From: Deltaproteobacteria bacterium
GTDB lineage: Bacteria > Desulfobacterota > Desulfobacteria > Desulfobacterales > GCA-2748835
Length of the DNA stretch: 35,135 nucleotides
Assembly (NCBI GenBank): GCA_002748835.1
Contig: PDTL01000004.1
Span: 1-35,135, forward strand
Direction of reading: 5' to 3'
Shown: positions 24,010-32,699 of the stretch, in pieces
Layout: the number at the start of each line of letters is the position of its first letter
Numbering within the stretch: the first letter of the stretch is position 1
Notes under the pieces: model-generated
Seen by the model: the letters and a program-made list of their open reading frames with translations, nothing else
Told to the model about the DNA's origin: nothing
The model's database searches: none
Translations under genes and position numbers: made by a program

Positions 24010-24030
24010 GCAGGGGGATGATCCCCCTGC
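24010..24030. terminator. Hairpin between convergent argC and dctM
   Basis: GCAGGGGGA-TGA-TCCCCCTGC is a perfect nine-pair stem lying just after argC. No T tract follows on either strand, so it is a likely but unproven transcription end or 3' stabiliser. Confidence 0.45.
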
Positions 24031-24064
24031 ATCCTCAGGTTGGCCGGGCCGCGTGCAGCTTGAT

Positions 24065-25372
24065 TTATTTTGGCATCATTTCCGGAAGCAGCAATGCTAT
24101 CTGGGGGAAAAGGATCACGAGAAGCGTTGCGATGATCAGGGCGAGAAAAAAGGGAAGCACGCCGGTGAAAATGGTGCGAAGGGGCACATCCCAGGCCACA
24201 CTTCGGACCACGTAGACGTTGATGCCCACAGGCGGCGTGATCACGCCGATCTGGGTGACCAGAACAATGAGAACCCCAAACCAGAGGGGATTGAATCCCA
24301 TGCTGTCGATGACCGGGTAGAAGATGGGCACGGTGAGCATGATCAGGGCCAGGGCATCGATAAAACAGCCGCCGATCAGGTAGACGAGAATGATGAGCCC
24401 CATGACGCCAAAGGGGGGCAGACCGGTACCGGCAACCCAGTTGGCGATGTCAAAGGGGATCTGGGTGAGGGCCAGAAACTGGCCGAAAACCGAAGCGCCT
24501 GCCACGATGACAAGGATCATGCAGGAGATCCGTGTGGTTTCATTGAGAGACTGAACAAATCCTTTCCAGCCGATATTCCGCCGGATCAGGGCAATGACCA
24601 GGGTGCCGAAGGCGCCTATGGCGCCGGCTTCGGGTGCATTGAAAAAACCGGTGAACAGGCCGCCCATGACCAGAACAAAAAGCAGCAGGGTTTCGATCAG
24701 TCCGGACAGGGACGCGATCCGTTCGGCCAGGGTCGATTTCGGGGCTTTGGGCGCAATCTCCGGGCGGGCGATGACCCAGATCAGCACGGCAAGGACAAAG
24801 AGGAGCGTGAGCAGGATCCCGGGAATCACACCGGCCACAAACAGCTTGCCGATGGACTGTTCGGTAAGGATGCCGTAGAGGATGAAAACCACGCTGGGCG
24901 GTACCAGGATGCCCAGACTGCCGCCGGCGGCAACAACGCCGGTGGCGATGTTGTCCTGGTAGTTGTATTTCCGCATTTCGGGAAGGGTCACGGATGCCAT
25001 GGTAGCGGCGGCCGCATTGGTTGATCCGCAGATGGCGGAAAACCCCGCGCATGCGCCCACGGTGGCAATGGCCATACCGCCGGGCCAATGACCGATGAAC
25101 CGGTAAGCTACCGTGAACAGCCGCGAGCTGATGCCGGCATGGAACGCGATTTGCCCCATGAGGATGAACAGGGGGATGACGGTCAGGTTGTAGCTTTTGA
25201 ACTGGTCATAAAAAAGGGTTGCCACAGTGATGAAGCCGGCATCAATGGTCAGGATGGACGACACACCGACAAAACCGACCAGGGTCATGACAAACCCCAC
25301 GGGCATTTTGGAAAAAATCAGAAGAAACAGGGCGATCAGCCCGATGATACCGATGAGGGTGGGGGACAACAT
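24065..25372 (-). CDS. dctM: TRAP transporter large permease (DctM)
   Basis: A 435-residue protein with about 12 hydrophobic segments. The N-terminus (FSKMPVGFVMTLVGFVG), GSTNAAAATMASVTLPEM and GGSLGILVPPSVVFILYGILTEQSIGKLFVAGVIPG are classic DctM blocks, as is ITPPVGINVYVV near the end. It forms the ion-coupled channel of a tripartite transporter for organic acids, with the DctQ and DctP genes upstream. There is a 102-bp gap from dctQ. The substrate is not evident from sequence. Confidence 0.94.
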   Translation of the reverse strand: MLSPTLIGIIGLIALFLLIFSKMPVGFVMTLVGFVGVSSILTIDAGFITVATLFYDQFKSYNLTVIPLFILMGQIAFHAGISSRLFTVAYRFIGHWPGGMAIATVGACAGFSAICGSTNAAAATMASVTLPEMRKYNYQDNIATGVVAAGGSLGILVPPSVVFILYGILTEQSIGKLFVAGVIPGILLTLLFVLAVLIWVIARPEIAPKAPKSTLAERIASLSGLIETLLLFVLVMGGLFTGFFNAPEAGAIGAFGTLVIALIRRNIGWKGFVQSLNETTRISCMILVIVAGASVFGQFLALTQIPFDIANWVAGTGLPPFGVMGLIILVYLIGGCFIDALALIMLTVPIFYPVIDSMGFNPLWFGVLIVLVTQIGVITPPVGINVYVVRSVAWDVPLRTIFTGVLPFFLALIIATLLVILFPQIALLLPEMMPK

Positions 25373-25474
25373 GCCAGACCTTTCCGTAACTCATAACACA
25401 AATATAACATACCGGCGGTGACCGGTGTTTTTCAGTTTTGCTGCACACGTTCTGTTTTGCAGGTTTTCCGGTCG

Positions 25475-26011
25475 TCAGCCTTCCGGCGGTGACGATTCCG
25501 GGGGACGATATCCGAAAAACCGTCTGGCGAGAATCTCGACAAACTGGAACATCAGAATCAGGCTGAGCACCCCAATACCACAAGCGACCCCCCATACAAA
25601 AGGGTAGACCGGGATCTGGAGGGTCATGGAAACCTCTCCGTAGGACTTCAGGTCTGCACCATACCGGTACATATAGCAGGTGACCTTGGCAAACAGGCCC
25701 GTACAGAGCAGCAGATTGACGGCTTCGATCAGATCCCGTGTTTTCCCGGGAAACCGCTGGACCAGAAAGTTGACGGCAATATGCCCTTTTTCAAGAGAGG
25801 TGAGCGCCAGAGAAAAGGAGACGAACACCGCACTGAGAAACTCCACGGTTTCATAGGCGCCGGGGATGGACAGACGGAGCTTTCGCAGGACCACATCGAT
25901 GCAGGTGACCAGCATCATGCCGCAGACGGCGGCGGCAGAGATGTGGCTGAGACCCTTTGCAAGCCGTCTGAGTAGGGCTGCTGTTCGGGAGATGAAAGAT
26001 GAAACGCTCAC
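25475..26011 (-). CDS. dctQ: TRAP transporter small permease (DctQ)
   Basis: A 178-residue protein with four hydrophobic helices. The DVVLRKLRLSIPGAYETVEFLSAVFVSFSLALTSLEKGHIAVNFL section is typical of DctQ. It pairs with DctM. The chosen start is GTG with a rather distant AGGAAGG; no better in-frame start is seen. It follows dctP by 21 bp. Confidence 0.9.
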   Translation of the reverse strand: MSVSSFISRTAALLRRLAKGLSHISAAAVCGMMLVTCIDVVLRKLRLSIPGAYETVEFLSAVFVSFSLALTSLEKGHIAVNFLVQRFPGKTRDLIEAVNLLLCTGLFAKVTCYMYRYGADLKSYGEVSMTLQIPVYPFVWGVACGIGVLSLILMFQFVEILARRFFGYRPPESSPPEG

Positions 26012-26032
26012 GACAGAGAATTTCCTTCCTTT

Positions 26033-27061
26033 TCAGCGGGCGGCTGCCAGTTGAATGATTTTCCTGAGCTGGCTGACATACGCCGCCCCGGGGAGGCGCC
26101 GTTTTGCAGTCCGCTGTTTGTAGTCCTCCATGATTGGCTGCACGGCGTTGACCCATTTTTCGGCTTCTGCATCGGATAATTCATGCACCGCATTGCCCCG
26201 TTCACGGGTATAGGCACGTCCGGCAGCATCCGCGTCATCCCAGGTTTTCCCGTGTACGTCAATCCATTCCGCGCTGGTCTGGTCGAAGATGATCTTGAGA
26301 TCCGCCGGAAGGGCATGCCATTTGCGGTTGTTCATCACAACGAACATGGCGGTGGTGTAACCGATCTGATGGCAGTCTGTGGACGATTGGATCACTTCGG
26401 CCTGGCGCCAGCCTTTGAGCACTTCGAAGGGACCAAAGGTACCTTCCACAACCCCTTTTTGCAGGGATTCATAGGTTGCGCCCTGGGCCATTGCAACGGG
26501 AACCCCGCCCAGGGCGTCGACAATCTTGGCACTCAGGCCCGTGGAGCGGATTTTCATTTTATGCAGGTCAGAGAGGGTGACCACCGGCGTTCGGGTATGC
26601 AGACGGCCTGGGCCGTGGGCATGGAGGTAGAGCACCTTGACCGCCTTGAGTTCTGCCGGGGTGACCGCGGTGTAAAACTGGTTGGCTGCGCGGGTGGCCG
26701 TGAGACCATCCGGATATCCGATGGGAAGATCAAGGACTTCCATGACCGGGAAGCGGCCGCGGGTATAGGCAAAGCAGGACATACCGATATCGGAGATTCC
26801 TTTTGCCGTATAGTCGAAAATCTGGTGGGCTTTGCCCAGGATGCCGCCTGGAAACACAGTGATTTTTACCCGGCCGCCGGAGCGTGCTTCAATCTCTCTG
26901 GCCCAGTCCATACCGGCTTTTGCCTGGGCGTGGGTTGCCGGAAAGAACATACTGTAATTCAGTTTGATGGGGGTAGCCGTGGCCGCAGCAGACAGCATCA
27001 CGACGCAGCAGAGGGCAATGAGGGGCACAGGGGTGAAAACACGGCAGAGCAAACAGCGCAT
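26033..27061 (-). CDS. dctP: TRAP transporter substrate-binding protein (DctP)
   Basis: A 342-residue periplasmic protein. The signal peptide (about 1-29, ending ...SAAATATP) is followed by the DctP fold: KLNYSMFFPATHAQAKAGMDWAREIEARSGGRVKITVFPGGILGK, then GISDIGMSCFAYTRGRFPVMEVLDLP, and DLHKMKIRSTGLSAKIVDALGGVPVAM with the usual ligand-carboxylate Arg (KIRSTG). The ligand is probably a carboxylate. AAGGAAG lies seven bases before the ATG. It heads the dctPQM unit; TTGACA at 27187-27182 is a possible -35 with a weak -10. Confidence 0.94.
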   Translation of the reverse strand: MRCLLCRVFTPVPLIALCCVVMLSAAATATPIKLNYSMFFPATHAQAKAGMDWAREIEARSGGRVKITVFPGGILGKAHQIFDYTAKGISDIGMSCFAYTRGRFPVMEVLDLPIGYPDGLTATRAANQFYTAVTPAELKAVKVLYLHAHGPGRLHTRTPVVTLSDLHKMKIRSTGLSAKIVDALGGVPVAMAQGATYESLQKGVVEGTFGPFEVLKGWRQAEVIQSSTDCHQIGYTTAMFVVMNNRKWHALPADLKIIFDQTSAEWIDVHGKTWDDADAAGRAYTRERGNAVHELSDAEAEKWVNAVQPIMEDYKQRTAKRRLPGAAYVSQLRKIIQLAAAR

Positions 27062-27183
27062 CTGAAGGCTTCCTTAAATAAGATTTCTGAAACAACACCG
27101 CAGCCTGTTGAACCAACACCGGCGGAAAGCGGCATACCTTTATTTGACAAGTTTTTAAACCTATTTGAGAGGGTGCGTACCTG

Positions 27184-27711
27184 TCAAGGGATTCTTTGGG
27201 TAGAAACGTGGTTTTCAATCCGGCGGGTCATCTCGTCAATATCCTGTATCAGGCACATCCGTTCCGATTCCGGCAGATCCCCGGTGAGCAGCCATTCGAG
27301 CGCATAGTAGACGCCCAGGTAATCGTAGGTGTAAATACCAATGTTCTCCCTTAGATAGTCGATGCTTTCCCGGCACATGAAGCTCAGGCAGATGGGACTT
27401 TTGTGCGTGAAAAGCAGGCATCCCTGTTGGGTGTGGTATTCGCACGGGGTTTCCGGACAGCGGGATGCATGGTCCGCAGGTGACCCGTACAAGCGGACCC
27501 GTTCACGCGTGAGCAGCGTATAGGCAGGCGTATCAAGATCGTATTTCTGGTAATAGCGATCCGTGCAGCAGGCGGTACACGGCGTGTCCGGATGGGCATC
27601 AAGAAACGGTTGCACACATTCCCGAAGACAGTAGTCAAATCCTGAAAAAAAACGGTTCAGGCGGTGTTCAATGTCAAGATACCGGGCAAGCCGCTGTTCG
27701 GGGGATGCCAT
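27184..27711 (-). CDS. YkgJ-like cysteine-rich protein
   Basis: About 175 residues, no signal peptide. Cysteines are grouped as CLRECVQPF, TPCTACCTD, RCPETPCEYHTQQGC and SPICLSFMC. The CxACC group and the later C..y....GC.l....P.C..f.C pattern resemble the YkgJ (CxxCxxCC) family, proteins thought to bind zinc or an iron-sulfur cluster. The start MASPEQ at 27711 is favoured because AAGGAG stands six bases before it; the frame also opens at 27726. Function unknown. It lies upstream of dctP in the same direction with a 122-bp gap. Confidence 0.7.
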   Translation of the reverse strand: MASPEQRLARYLDIEHRLNRFFSGFDYCLRECVQPFLDAHPDTPCTACCTDRYYQKYDLDTPAYTLLTRERVRLYGSPADHASRCPETPCEYHTQQGCLLFTHKSPICLSFMCRESIDYLRENIGIYTYDYLGVYYALEWLLTGDLPESERMCLIQDIDEMTRRIENHVSTQRIP

Positions 27712-27722
27712 GGCCATCTCCT

Positions 27723-27929
27723 TCATATTTCCGCATGGCGCCGGAAGCGGATGACCTGCTGACCACGGCGTCTCTGCCTGTCAAAAGCGACGTTGGCCTG
27801 GGCCATGAAGCATCCGGCTGCGGCTTTTCCCGTGAAGTATTTTCCGATGTGCAGCCGCTGATCCTTTGATCCTTCCCCGTCCCTGGGTGGGGGCATGCAG
27901 CGCCTGAACGTGAGCGTTTCAGCCTCCAT
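27723..27929 (-). CDS. Possible small protein of 68 residues
   Basis: An open frame MEAETLTFRRCMPPPRDGEG... ending RFRRHAEI, basic, with two Cys and no recognised family. Its TGA stop (27725-27723) touches the AAGGAG of the YkgJ-like gene, an arrangement that often means coupling. Codon third positions are GC-rich like the neighbours. No good ribosome site precedes it and a start at 27947 is also possible. It could be chance. Confidence 0.35.
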   Translation of the reverse strand: MEAETLTFRRCMPPPRDGEGSKDQRLHIGKYFTGKAAAGCFMAQANVAFDRQRRRGQQVIRFRRHAEI

Positions 27930-28029
27930 TGTGATGTATGAATACATCCGTCAGCAGGGCTTCCGTTGCCCTCCCGGTAACGGTTTGCGGTGACGCGGCA
28001 CGGGCCGTTCCGGACAGACGGCCTGCGGT

Positions 28030-28248
28030 TCAGTTGAGCCCCATGCCGATCACCATGCCAATGGCAACACCCAGACTGATAAAGATGGCCCCCACAGTGA
28101 TGCCAACGGCAATATTCCCCGCTTCAAGTGCTTTTCCAGTGTCAAAGGAGGTGAACCGGTCAAAGAGTCTGTAGCCGATATACATGAAGACCAGGGTAAG
28201 GATGGCGCCGGAAACGGCATAGGCGATATTCAGGCCGATGATGGACAT
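28030..28248 (-). CDS. DUF350 small membrane protein
   Basis: 72 residues with two hydrophobic helices: NIAYAVSGAILTLVFMYIGYRLFDRFTSFDTGKALEAGNIAVGITVGAIFISLGVAIGM. The Y..FDR.T.FDT...LE.GN.AVGI..GAIFI.LG.. pattern is the DUF350 signature. The family function is unknown; it is often next to envelope or glutathionylspermidine-like genes. The start is 7 bp after the end of the upstream transglycosylase gene and its GGAG overlaps that gene's stop, so coupling is likely. Confidence 0.85.
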   Translation of the reverse strand: MSIIGLNIAYAVSGAILTLVFMYIGYRLFDRFTSFDTGKALEAGNIAVGITVGAIFISLGVAIGMVIGMGLN

Positions 28249-28254
28249 GGTGTG

Positions 28255-28971
28255 TCACTCCAGTATCTCTTTGATGGTTTTGATTTTGTTGACATATCCA
28301 ATGGTTTCCCGGCTGTGGTGTCCGGTCACATCCGGAAGGACGGTTTCCATGGAGGTCCACAGATTTGGATTGATGCCGAGTGCTTCTGCTTTTTTCTGGG
28401 CCCGAAGCAGGGTGCCCTTGCCCGCATTGTAGGCACCGAACATGAAATCCATGCGATCCTGAAACGGCCGGGGCGCCTTCCAGAGATTCCAGAGGCTCCG
28501 GTCGTACCGGATGCCGGCAGCGATGTTCCACCGGGCGTCTTCCATAGCGCCGAGGATATCGCCGGGACTCTTTTGTTTGATTTCCGCAAAGGTCGGGGGC
28601 ATGATCTGCATGATGCCCCGTGCGCCCACAGGAGAGGTGGCATGGGCATTCAATCCGGATTCCGCTGCTGCCTGCGCCTTGAAATACCGCCAGTCAAATC
28701 CCGGTCCAAAATACCGCTTGGCATATTTTGAAAAATAGCGGTCATATTCCCGGTTGGCATTGAACTGCTCGAATCCCCGGGCCTCTGTACACAGAAAGAA
28801 CGTGAGCAGGTAAAAACAGATGCAGAAAACACCGGCGTTCTGAACGGTGCGCAGGCAGGTTCCCGCAGTGAAGTGGTTCCGCCGGGTGGTTCTGCCTTTT
28901 ACGTGCGCGTTTTGCATGCTATCTTCTAAAATCAGCTTGAACAGCTGTCTACTGTGCGTGGAAACGTTCAT
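28255..28971 (-). CDS. Membrane-anchored lytic transglycosylase (SLT domain)
   Basis: 238 residues from the first start, or 220 from MQNAHVKGR at 28917. A single hydrophobic segment (about 46-61, AGVFCICFYLLTFFLC) acts as anchor or signal. The SLT domain (about 90-235) has FKAQAAAESGLNAHATSPVGARGIMQIMPPTFAEI with catalytic Glu104, and FMFGAYNAGKGTLLRA later, matching MltF/EmtA-type enzymes that cleave peptidoglycan glycan strands. It overlaps the ribosome site of the DUF350 gene. A possible promoter upstream is TTGACG (29064-29059) with TACCAA (29041-29036), which is weak. Confidence 0.85.
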   Translation of the reverse strand: MNVSTHSRQLFKLILEDSMQNAHVKGRTTRRNHFTAGTCLRTVQNAGVFCICFYLLTFFLCTEARGFEQFNANREYDRYFSKYAKRYFGPGFDWRYFKAQAAAESGLNAHATSPVGARGIMQIMPPTFAEIKQKSPGDILGAMEDARWNIAAGIRYDRSLWNLWKAPRPFQDRMDFMFGAYNAGKGTLLRAQKKAEALGINPNLWTSMETVLPDVTGHHSRETIGYVNKIKTIKEILE

Positions 28972-29145
28972 GCCACTGACCGCTCATTGCCTTTCGTCAC
29001 GTGTTGTGTAAATCGGTTTGTTGATACACGATTGATTGGTATGAAATTTGAGATCGCACGTCAACCTTTACCGGTTTTTGGCCTGTGGCGGAGCCGACGG
29101 CATGACACAGACACTCATCTACCGATACCGGCGATCTGACGCAAT

Positions 29146-29179
29146 GCGGCACTTCCGGTCCGGGTGCCGGAAGTGCCGC
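29146..29179. terminator. Perfect 13-bp hairpin after the CstA-type gene
   Basis: GCGGCACTTCCGG (29146-29158) and CCGGAAGTGCCGC (29167-29179) pair perfectly with an 8-nt loop, 54 bp beyond the stop of the CstA-type gene. There is no U tract. It probably marks the 3' end of the lytS-cstA transcript, by protection or by assisted termination. Confidence 0.5.
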
Positions 29180-29232
29180 TTACGGATATTAACGTGCCGG
29201 TCAGCTCAGGGCTGAGACGCGTACCGGAACGA

Positions 29233-30654
29233 TCAGCTGGCGTTTTCTGCCACCGTTGCCTGCTGGCTGCTGTAGATCAGGAACCAGAGGAAGACGATGG
29301 CGGCAATGACCCCACCGGCGATATTCGATACGTTGGCCGGCAGGTTGAAGCCGATTTTCGCCTGCAGGATAAAAGCCACGGTGACGGCGGTCATGAAAGT
29401 GGCCGGAACAGAGGCAATCCAGTGAAACTTTGATTTCTGGGCCAGGAAAATGGCCGATGCCCAGAGAACCAGCATGGCAAGGGTCTGGTTAGACCAGCCA
29501 AAGTAGCGCCAGACAATTTTAAAATCAACCAGGGTGATGAAATAGGCCACGACAAACAGGGGAACCGCGATGGCCAGGCGCTTGACAGCTGCTTTCTGGT
29601 CGATGTTGAAGGTTTCCGCCAGAATCAAACGGGATGATCGAAAGGCGGTATCTCCGCTGGTAATGGGCAGAATCACCACGCCCATGATGGCGAGGAAACC
29701 GCCTACAGGACCTAAAAGGGTGTTGCAGACCTCGTTGACAACCGCCGCCGGAGAACCGGATGCGATGACCGCGTTCAGGGCTTCGGGTGATTCGTAAAAG
29801 GAGAGTCCGGCAGCCACCCAGATCAATGCGATCATCCCTTCCATGATCATGGCACCGTAAAAAACGAATTTACCATGCTTTTCCGTGCGGATGCACCGGG
29901 CCATGAGCGGGGACTGGGTGGAATGAAAGCCGCTGATGGCGCCGCAGGACAGGGTGATGAAAAGCAGGGGCCAGATGGGTTTTGCATCCGGATTGGTGTT
30001 CACGGCAACGTTCAGGTTCGGGAGCAGCTGATGGTCGCTGAAGAGGAGCCCGAAGATAACGCCGAAAGACATGAAGAGGAGCAGGGCGCCGAAAAAGGGG
30101 TAGAGCCGGCCGATCAGTTTGTCGATGGGCAGGATGGTGGCAATGAAGTAGTACCCGAAAATCAGCACGATTAAAAGGGTGGTCTGCATGCCGGTGAGGT
30201 TGTGCAGCAACTTTGCCGGACCCAGAATAAAGACCACGCCCACAAGAACGAGCAGGAGAAGGGAGAAGACCCGCATGATCTGGCGGGCCGTCATGCCCAT
30301 GAAATCCCCCACTACCTCGGGGATGCTGTTCCCGCCGGAGCGGACAGAGAGCATGCCGCTGAAATAGTCATGCACGCCACCGGCGAGAATGCAGCCGAGC
30401 ACGACCCAGAGCAGGGCCACCGGACCGTAGAGGGCACCTAAAATCGGGCCGAAGATCGGACCCAGACCGGCGATATCGAGCAGCTGGATGAAAAACACCT
30501 TCCAGGTGGGCATGGACATGTAGTCGACCCCGTCTTCCATTGTCATGGCCGGGGTGGGGCGGTCCGGCTCACAGCCAAAGATTTTGTCGACAACCGTTCC
30601 ATAGGTGAAATAGCCTGCTATGAGCAGCGCGACACACAGAAAGAAAAACCACAT
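29233..30654 (-). CDS. CstA-family transporter (BtsT/CstA-like, short form)
   Basis: 473 residues with many membrane helices; E. coli CstA and BtsT are about 700, so this is the short bacterial form. Family blocks: IQLLDIAGLGPIFGPILGALYGP, GGVHDYFSGMLSVRSGGNSIPEVVGDFMG, CGAISGFHSTQSPLMARCI and LPITSGDTAFRSSRLILAE. CstA and BtsT take up pyruvate and perhaps peptides. It is the last gene of a LytTR-LytS-CstA group, 42 bp after the kinase gene, with AGGAGG before the ATG. The gene arrangement matches the known BtsSR control of BtsT; pyruvate as substrate is an inference from that. Confidence 0.9.
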   Translation of the reverse strand: MWFFFLCVALLIAGYFTYGTVVDKIFGCEPDRPTPAMTMEDGVDYMSMPTWKVFFIQLLDIAGLGPIFGPILGALYGPVALLWVVLGCILAGGVHDYFSGMLSVRSGGNSIPEVVGDFMGMTARQIMRVFSLLLLVLVGVVFILGPAKLLHNLTGMQTTLLIVLIFGYYFIATILPIDKLIGRLYPFFGALLLFMSFGVIFGLLFSDHQLLPNLNVAVNTNPDAKPIWPLLFITLSCGAISGFHSTQSPLMARCIRTEKHGKFVFYGAMIMEGMIALIWVAAGLSFYESPEALNAVIASGSPAAVVNEVCNTLLGPVGGFLAIMGVVILPITSGDTAFRSSRLILAETFNIDQKAAVKRLAIAVPLFVVAYFITLVDFKIVWRYFGWSNQTLAMLVLWASAIFLAQKSKFHWIASVPATFMTAVTVAFILQAKIGFNLPANVSNIAGGVIAAIVFLWFLIYSSQQATVAENAS

Positions 30655-30696
30655 AACAAACCTCCTCTGATACAGGATGCCGTCTTGCCTTATGAT

Positions 30697-32481
30697 TCAG
30701 CAGGCGCGGCCGTTAACAGCTTTGGACTTTCCGAAAGCCATATTATCGTTGAACCGGCGGTCACTGCCGGCAGTATCCGCTTTGTCTGCGGGAATGATAC
30801 AGGTCACGGTGGTACCACATCCGGGTGTGGAGAAAAGGTTCAGGCCGTAAGACGGCCCGTAGAGCTGAATCAGACGCTGGTGGCAGTTGGCAAGGCCGAT
30901 GCGGTCAGTGCGGTGTGCCATGTCCCCGGGATCCATGAGGGTGCTGAGACGTTCACCCGGGATACCAACGCCATTGTCTGACACACAGATGGAAAGGCTG
31001 CCATTGGTTATTTCTGCAGAAATGTCGATTCGTCCGCCGGATTCCATTTCCGAGATGCCGTGCTGGACCGCATTTTCCACAAGGGGCTGAATCAACAGGG
31101 CCGGTATCGGCCAGCTCAAGGCCTGTTCATCGATGGTCCGGGTGACCTGAATCCGGTTTCCGAACCGGGCTTTTTCAATGGCAAGATACGCTCGCACCTG
31201 CGCCATTTCTTCAGCCAGCGTGATATGGGTGCCGGCCGGGTCCAGATTTTTTCGGGTATACCGGGCAAGGTCGAGAATGAGTTTGCGGGCATCATCGGGC
31301 CGTGTGCGGCAGAAGGCGGCAATGGTGTTCAGGGCATTGAAGAGAAAATGCGGGTTGATTTGGGCCTGAAGACGCCGGATTTCCGCATGGGCCAGCATCC
31401 GGGACTGGACCTGGATGGCTTCGAGCTCCAGCTGGTTGGCAAAGAGACCGGCCAGGCCTTTGACGATTTTAAACCCGGTCTGGGTCAGGGGCATTTCCTT
31501 AGACCCGTAAAATATAAGGGTGCCGACAAGCCGGTCTTTCTGGTACAGGGGCACAACAGCGGCTCCCGTGAACGGGCACTGCGGATTCGGACATCCGATG
31601 GCGGATTGTCCCTGTTTGAAACGGGGCTTTCCCGTATGGATCACCGCCTGGGTCAGGCGCGTCTGGATGGGGATGCCGGAGCTGTGGTGATCGCTGCCTT
31701 CACCCACATGGGTGAGCACGTTATCGGTACTGGTAATGGAAACCGCAGCCACGGGATAATAGGCATGGATGATCCGGGCGGTGGCGTCTGCAGACACAGG
31801 GGTGAGTCCGTCGCGGAGGTAGCCGACCGTGTTGCCCACGATCTGAAGAAGGGTTTCCGCCTGATGGGAATCCTGGCGCTCCCGGTAGTCGAAGATCATT
31901 TTAATGGTATAGATAAACAGCCCTGCGCCCAGGGCGTTTCCGAAAATCATGGGGATGGTGATGACCTGCACAAGGGAAAGGGCCTGGTCAAAGGGCCTGG
32001 ACAGGCCGAGCACGAGCAGCATGTGGAAACCTTCGCCAAGTCCGGCGATCAGGGCGGCAACTGGCCAGTTGAAGCGATCACCCATGCGTGTGGAAATCAG
32101 ACCGGCGGCAACCCCTTCGCACAGGGTGGCCAGACCGCAGGGGATGGCGGTGAACCCGCCAATGTCGATGAGGACGCGGTGGGCGCCGGCAATCAGGCCG
32201 GCGCCCAGACCGACGATCGGTCCGCCGAAGAGCCCGGCGGTGACCACGCCCATGGCTCTGAGGTTGGCAATGGACCCCATGATTTCCCAACCGGAATAGG
32301 TACCGATGATGCCGAATAATCCAAAGAAGAGAATTTGGAAAAAACGGGTATGCAGATGAGGATGTCTGAATCCGATACTTTCAAGGGGACTCAGGGTAAG
32401 CAGCAGAAATCCTGTGGCCACAATCAGCCCGACATGCTGTATCAGACTGATCAGAATTTCTGAGATGGTAAGTGTCGGCAT
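30697..32481 (-). CDS. LytS/BtsS-type sensor histidine kinase
   Basis: 594 residues. The N-terminal 5TMR-LYT sensor (about 1-200) has several helices and NLRAMGVVTAGLFGGPIVGLGAGLIAGAHR. A GAF domain (about 215-345) contains CPNPQCPF (297-304), a Cys pair seen in related kinases. The His_kinase domain has LQAQINPHFLFNALN with the phosphorylated His378, followed by a HATPase with QPLVENAVQHGI and DNGVGIP. It should phosphorylate the LytTR regulator encoded upstream. The start was chosen at MPTLTISE with GAGAGGAACGT before it. The C-terminal 25 residues after ATPase motif GTTVTCIIP look unstructured. Confidence 0.9.
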   Translation of the reverse strand: MPTLTISEILISLIQHVGLIVATGFLLLTLSPLESIGFRHPHLHTRFFQILFFGLFGIIGTYSGWEIMGSIANLRAMGVVTAGLFGGPIVGLGAGLIAGAHRVLIDIGGFTAIPCGLATLCEGVAAGLISTRMGDRFNWPVAALIAGLGEGFHMLLVLGLSRPFDQALSLVQVITIPMIFGNALGAGLFIYTIKMIFDYRERQDSHQAETLLQIVGNTVGYLRDGLTPVSADATARIIHAYYPVAAVSITSTDNVLTHVGEGSDHHSSGIPIQTRLTQAVIHTGKPRFKQGQSAIGCPNPQCPFTGAAVVPLYQKDRLVGTLIFYGSKEMPLTQTGFKIVKGLAGLFANQLELEAIQVQSRMLAHAEIRRLQAQINPHFLFNALNTIAAFCRTRPDDARKLILDLARYTRKNLDPAGTHITLAEEMAQVRAYLAIEKARFGNRIQVTRTIDEQALSWPIPALLIQPLVENAVQHGISEMESGGRIDISAEITNGSLSICVSDNGVGIPGERLSTLMDPGDMAHRTDRIGLANCHQRLIQLYGPSYGLNLFSTPGCGTTVTCIIPADKADTAGSDRRFNDNMAFGKSKAVNGRAC

Positions 32482-32505
32482 ACGTTCCTCTCTCCGGTTG
32501 CCTAG

Positions 32506-32511
32506 AGGATA
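32506..32511 (-). promoter_or_regulatory. Candidate -10 element of the lytS-cstA unit
   Basis: TATCCT (32511-32506) is a 4/6 -10 match about 25 bp before the kinase start. The -35 position (CGCCTT around 32534-32529) is poor, as expected for an activator-dependent promoter. The LytTR-like repeat ends about 11 bp upstream of that -35. Confidence 0.4.
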
Positions 32512-32544
32512 CAAAAAAATTGTCGCTGAAGGCGATTTTTTTAA

Positions 32545-32574
32545 CTGTACGGTCTTTTTTTAGTGCCGAACGGT
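32545..32574 (-). promoter_or_regulatory. LytTR-type direct repeat
   Basis: On the minus strand ACCGTTCGG (32574-32566), a 12-bp gap, ACCGTACAG (32553-32545). The 9-bp units repeat every 21 bp, the layout bound by LytTR response regulators such as AlgR, ComE and BtsR. It lies between the regulator gene and the kinase gene, just upstream of the candidate promoter. Confidence 0.6.
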
Positions 32575-32699
32575 CCTGTCTGTCTGCCGAATAACGGCCA
32601 TGGGCCGATCTGGGTTTTCATCGGGGGGTGTCCGCAACACATTATAAAAGAAACGAATCTGTTAATTTTGTTTTTTCATATAAACAGGGGCGAAGTCTG

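Noticed and set aside
24053..25024. 323-residue plus-strand open frame, very rich in Asp/Gly/Gln/His
   Set aside because: Antisense to dctM; the composition is what membrane-helix codons give when read backwards.
26183..27307. 374-residue plus-strand open frame
   Set aside because: Antisense to dctP, whose signal peptide and family blocks are clear.
31060..32319. 419-residue plus-strand open frame
   Set aside because: Antisense to the LytS-type kinase, with low-complexity composition and no recognisable domain.
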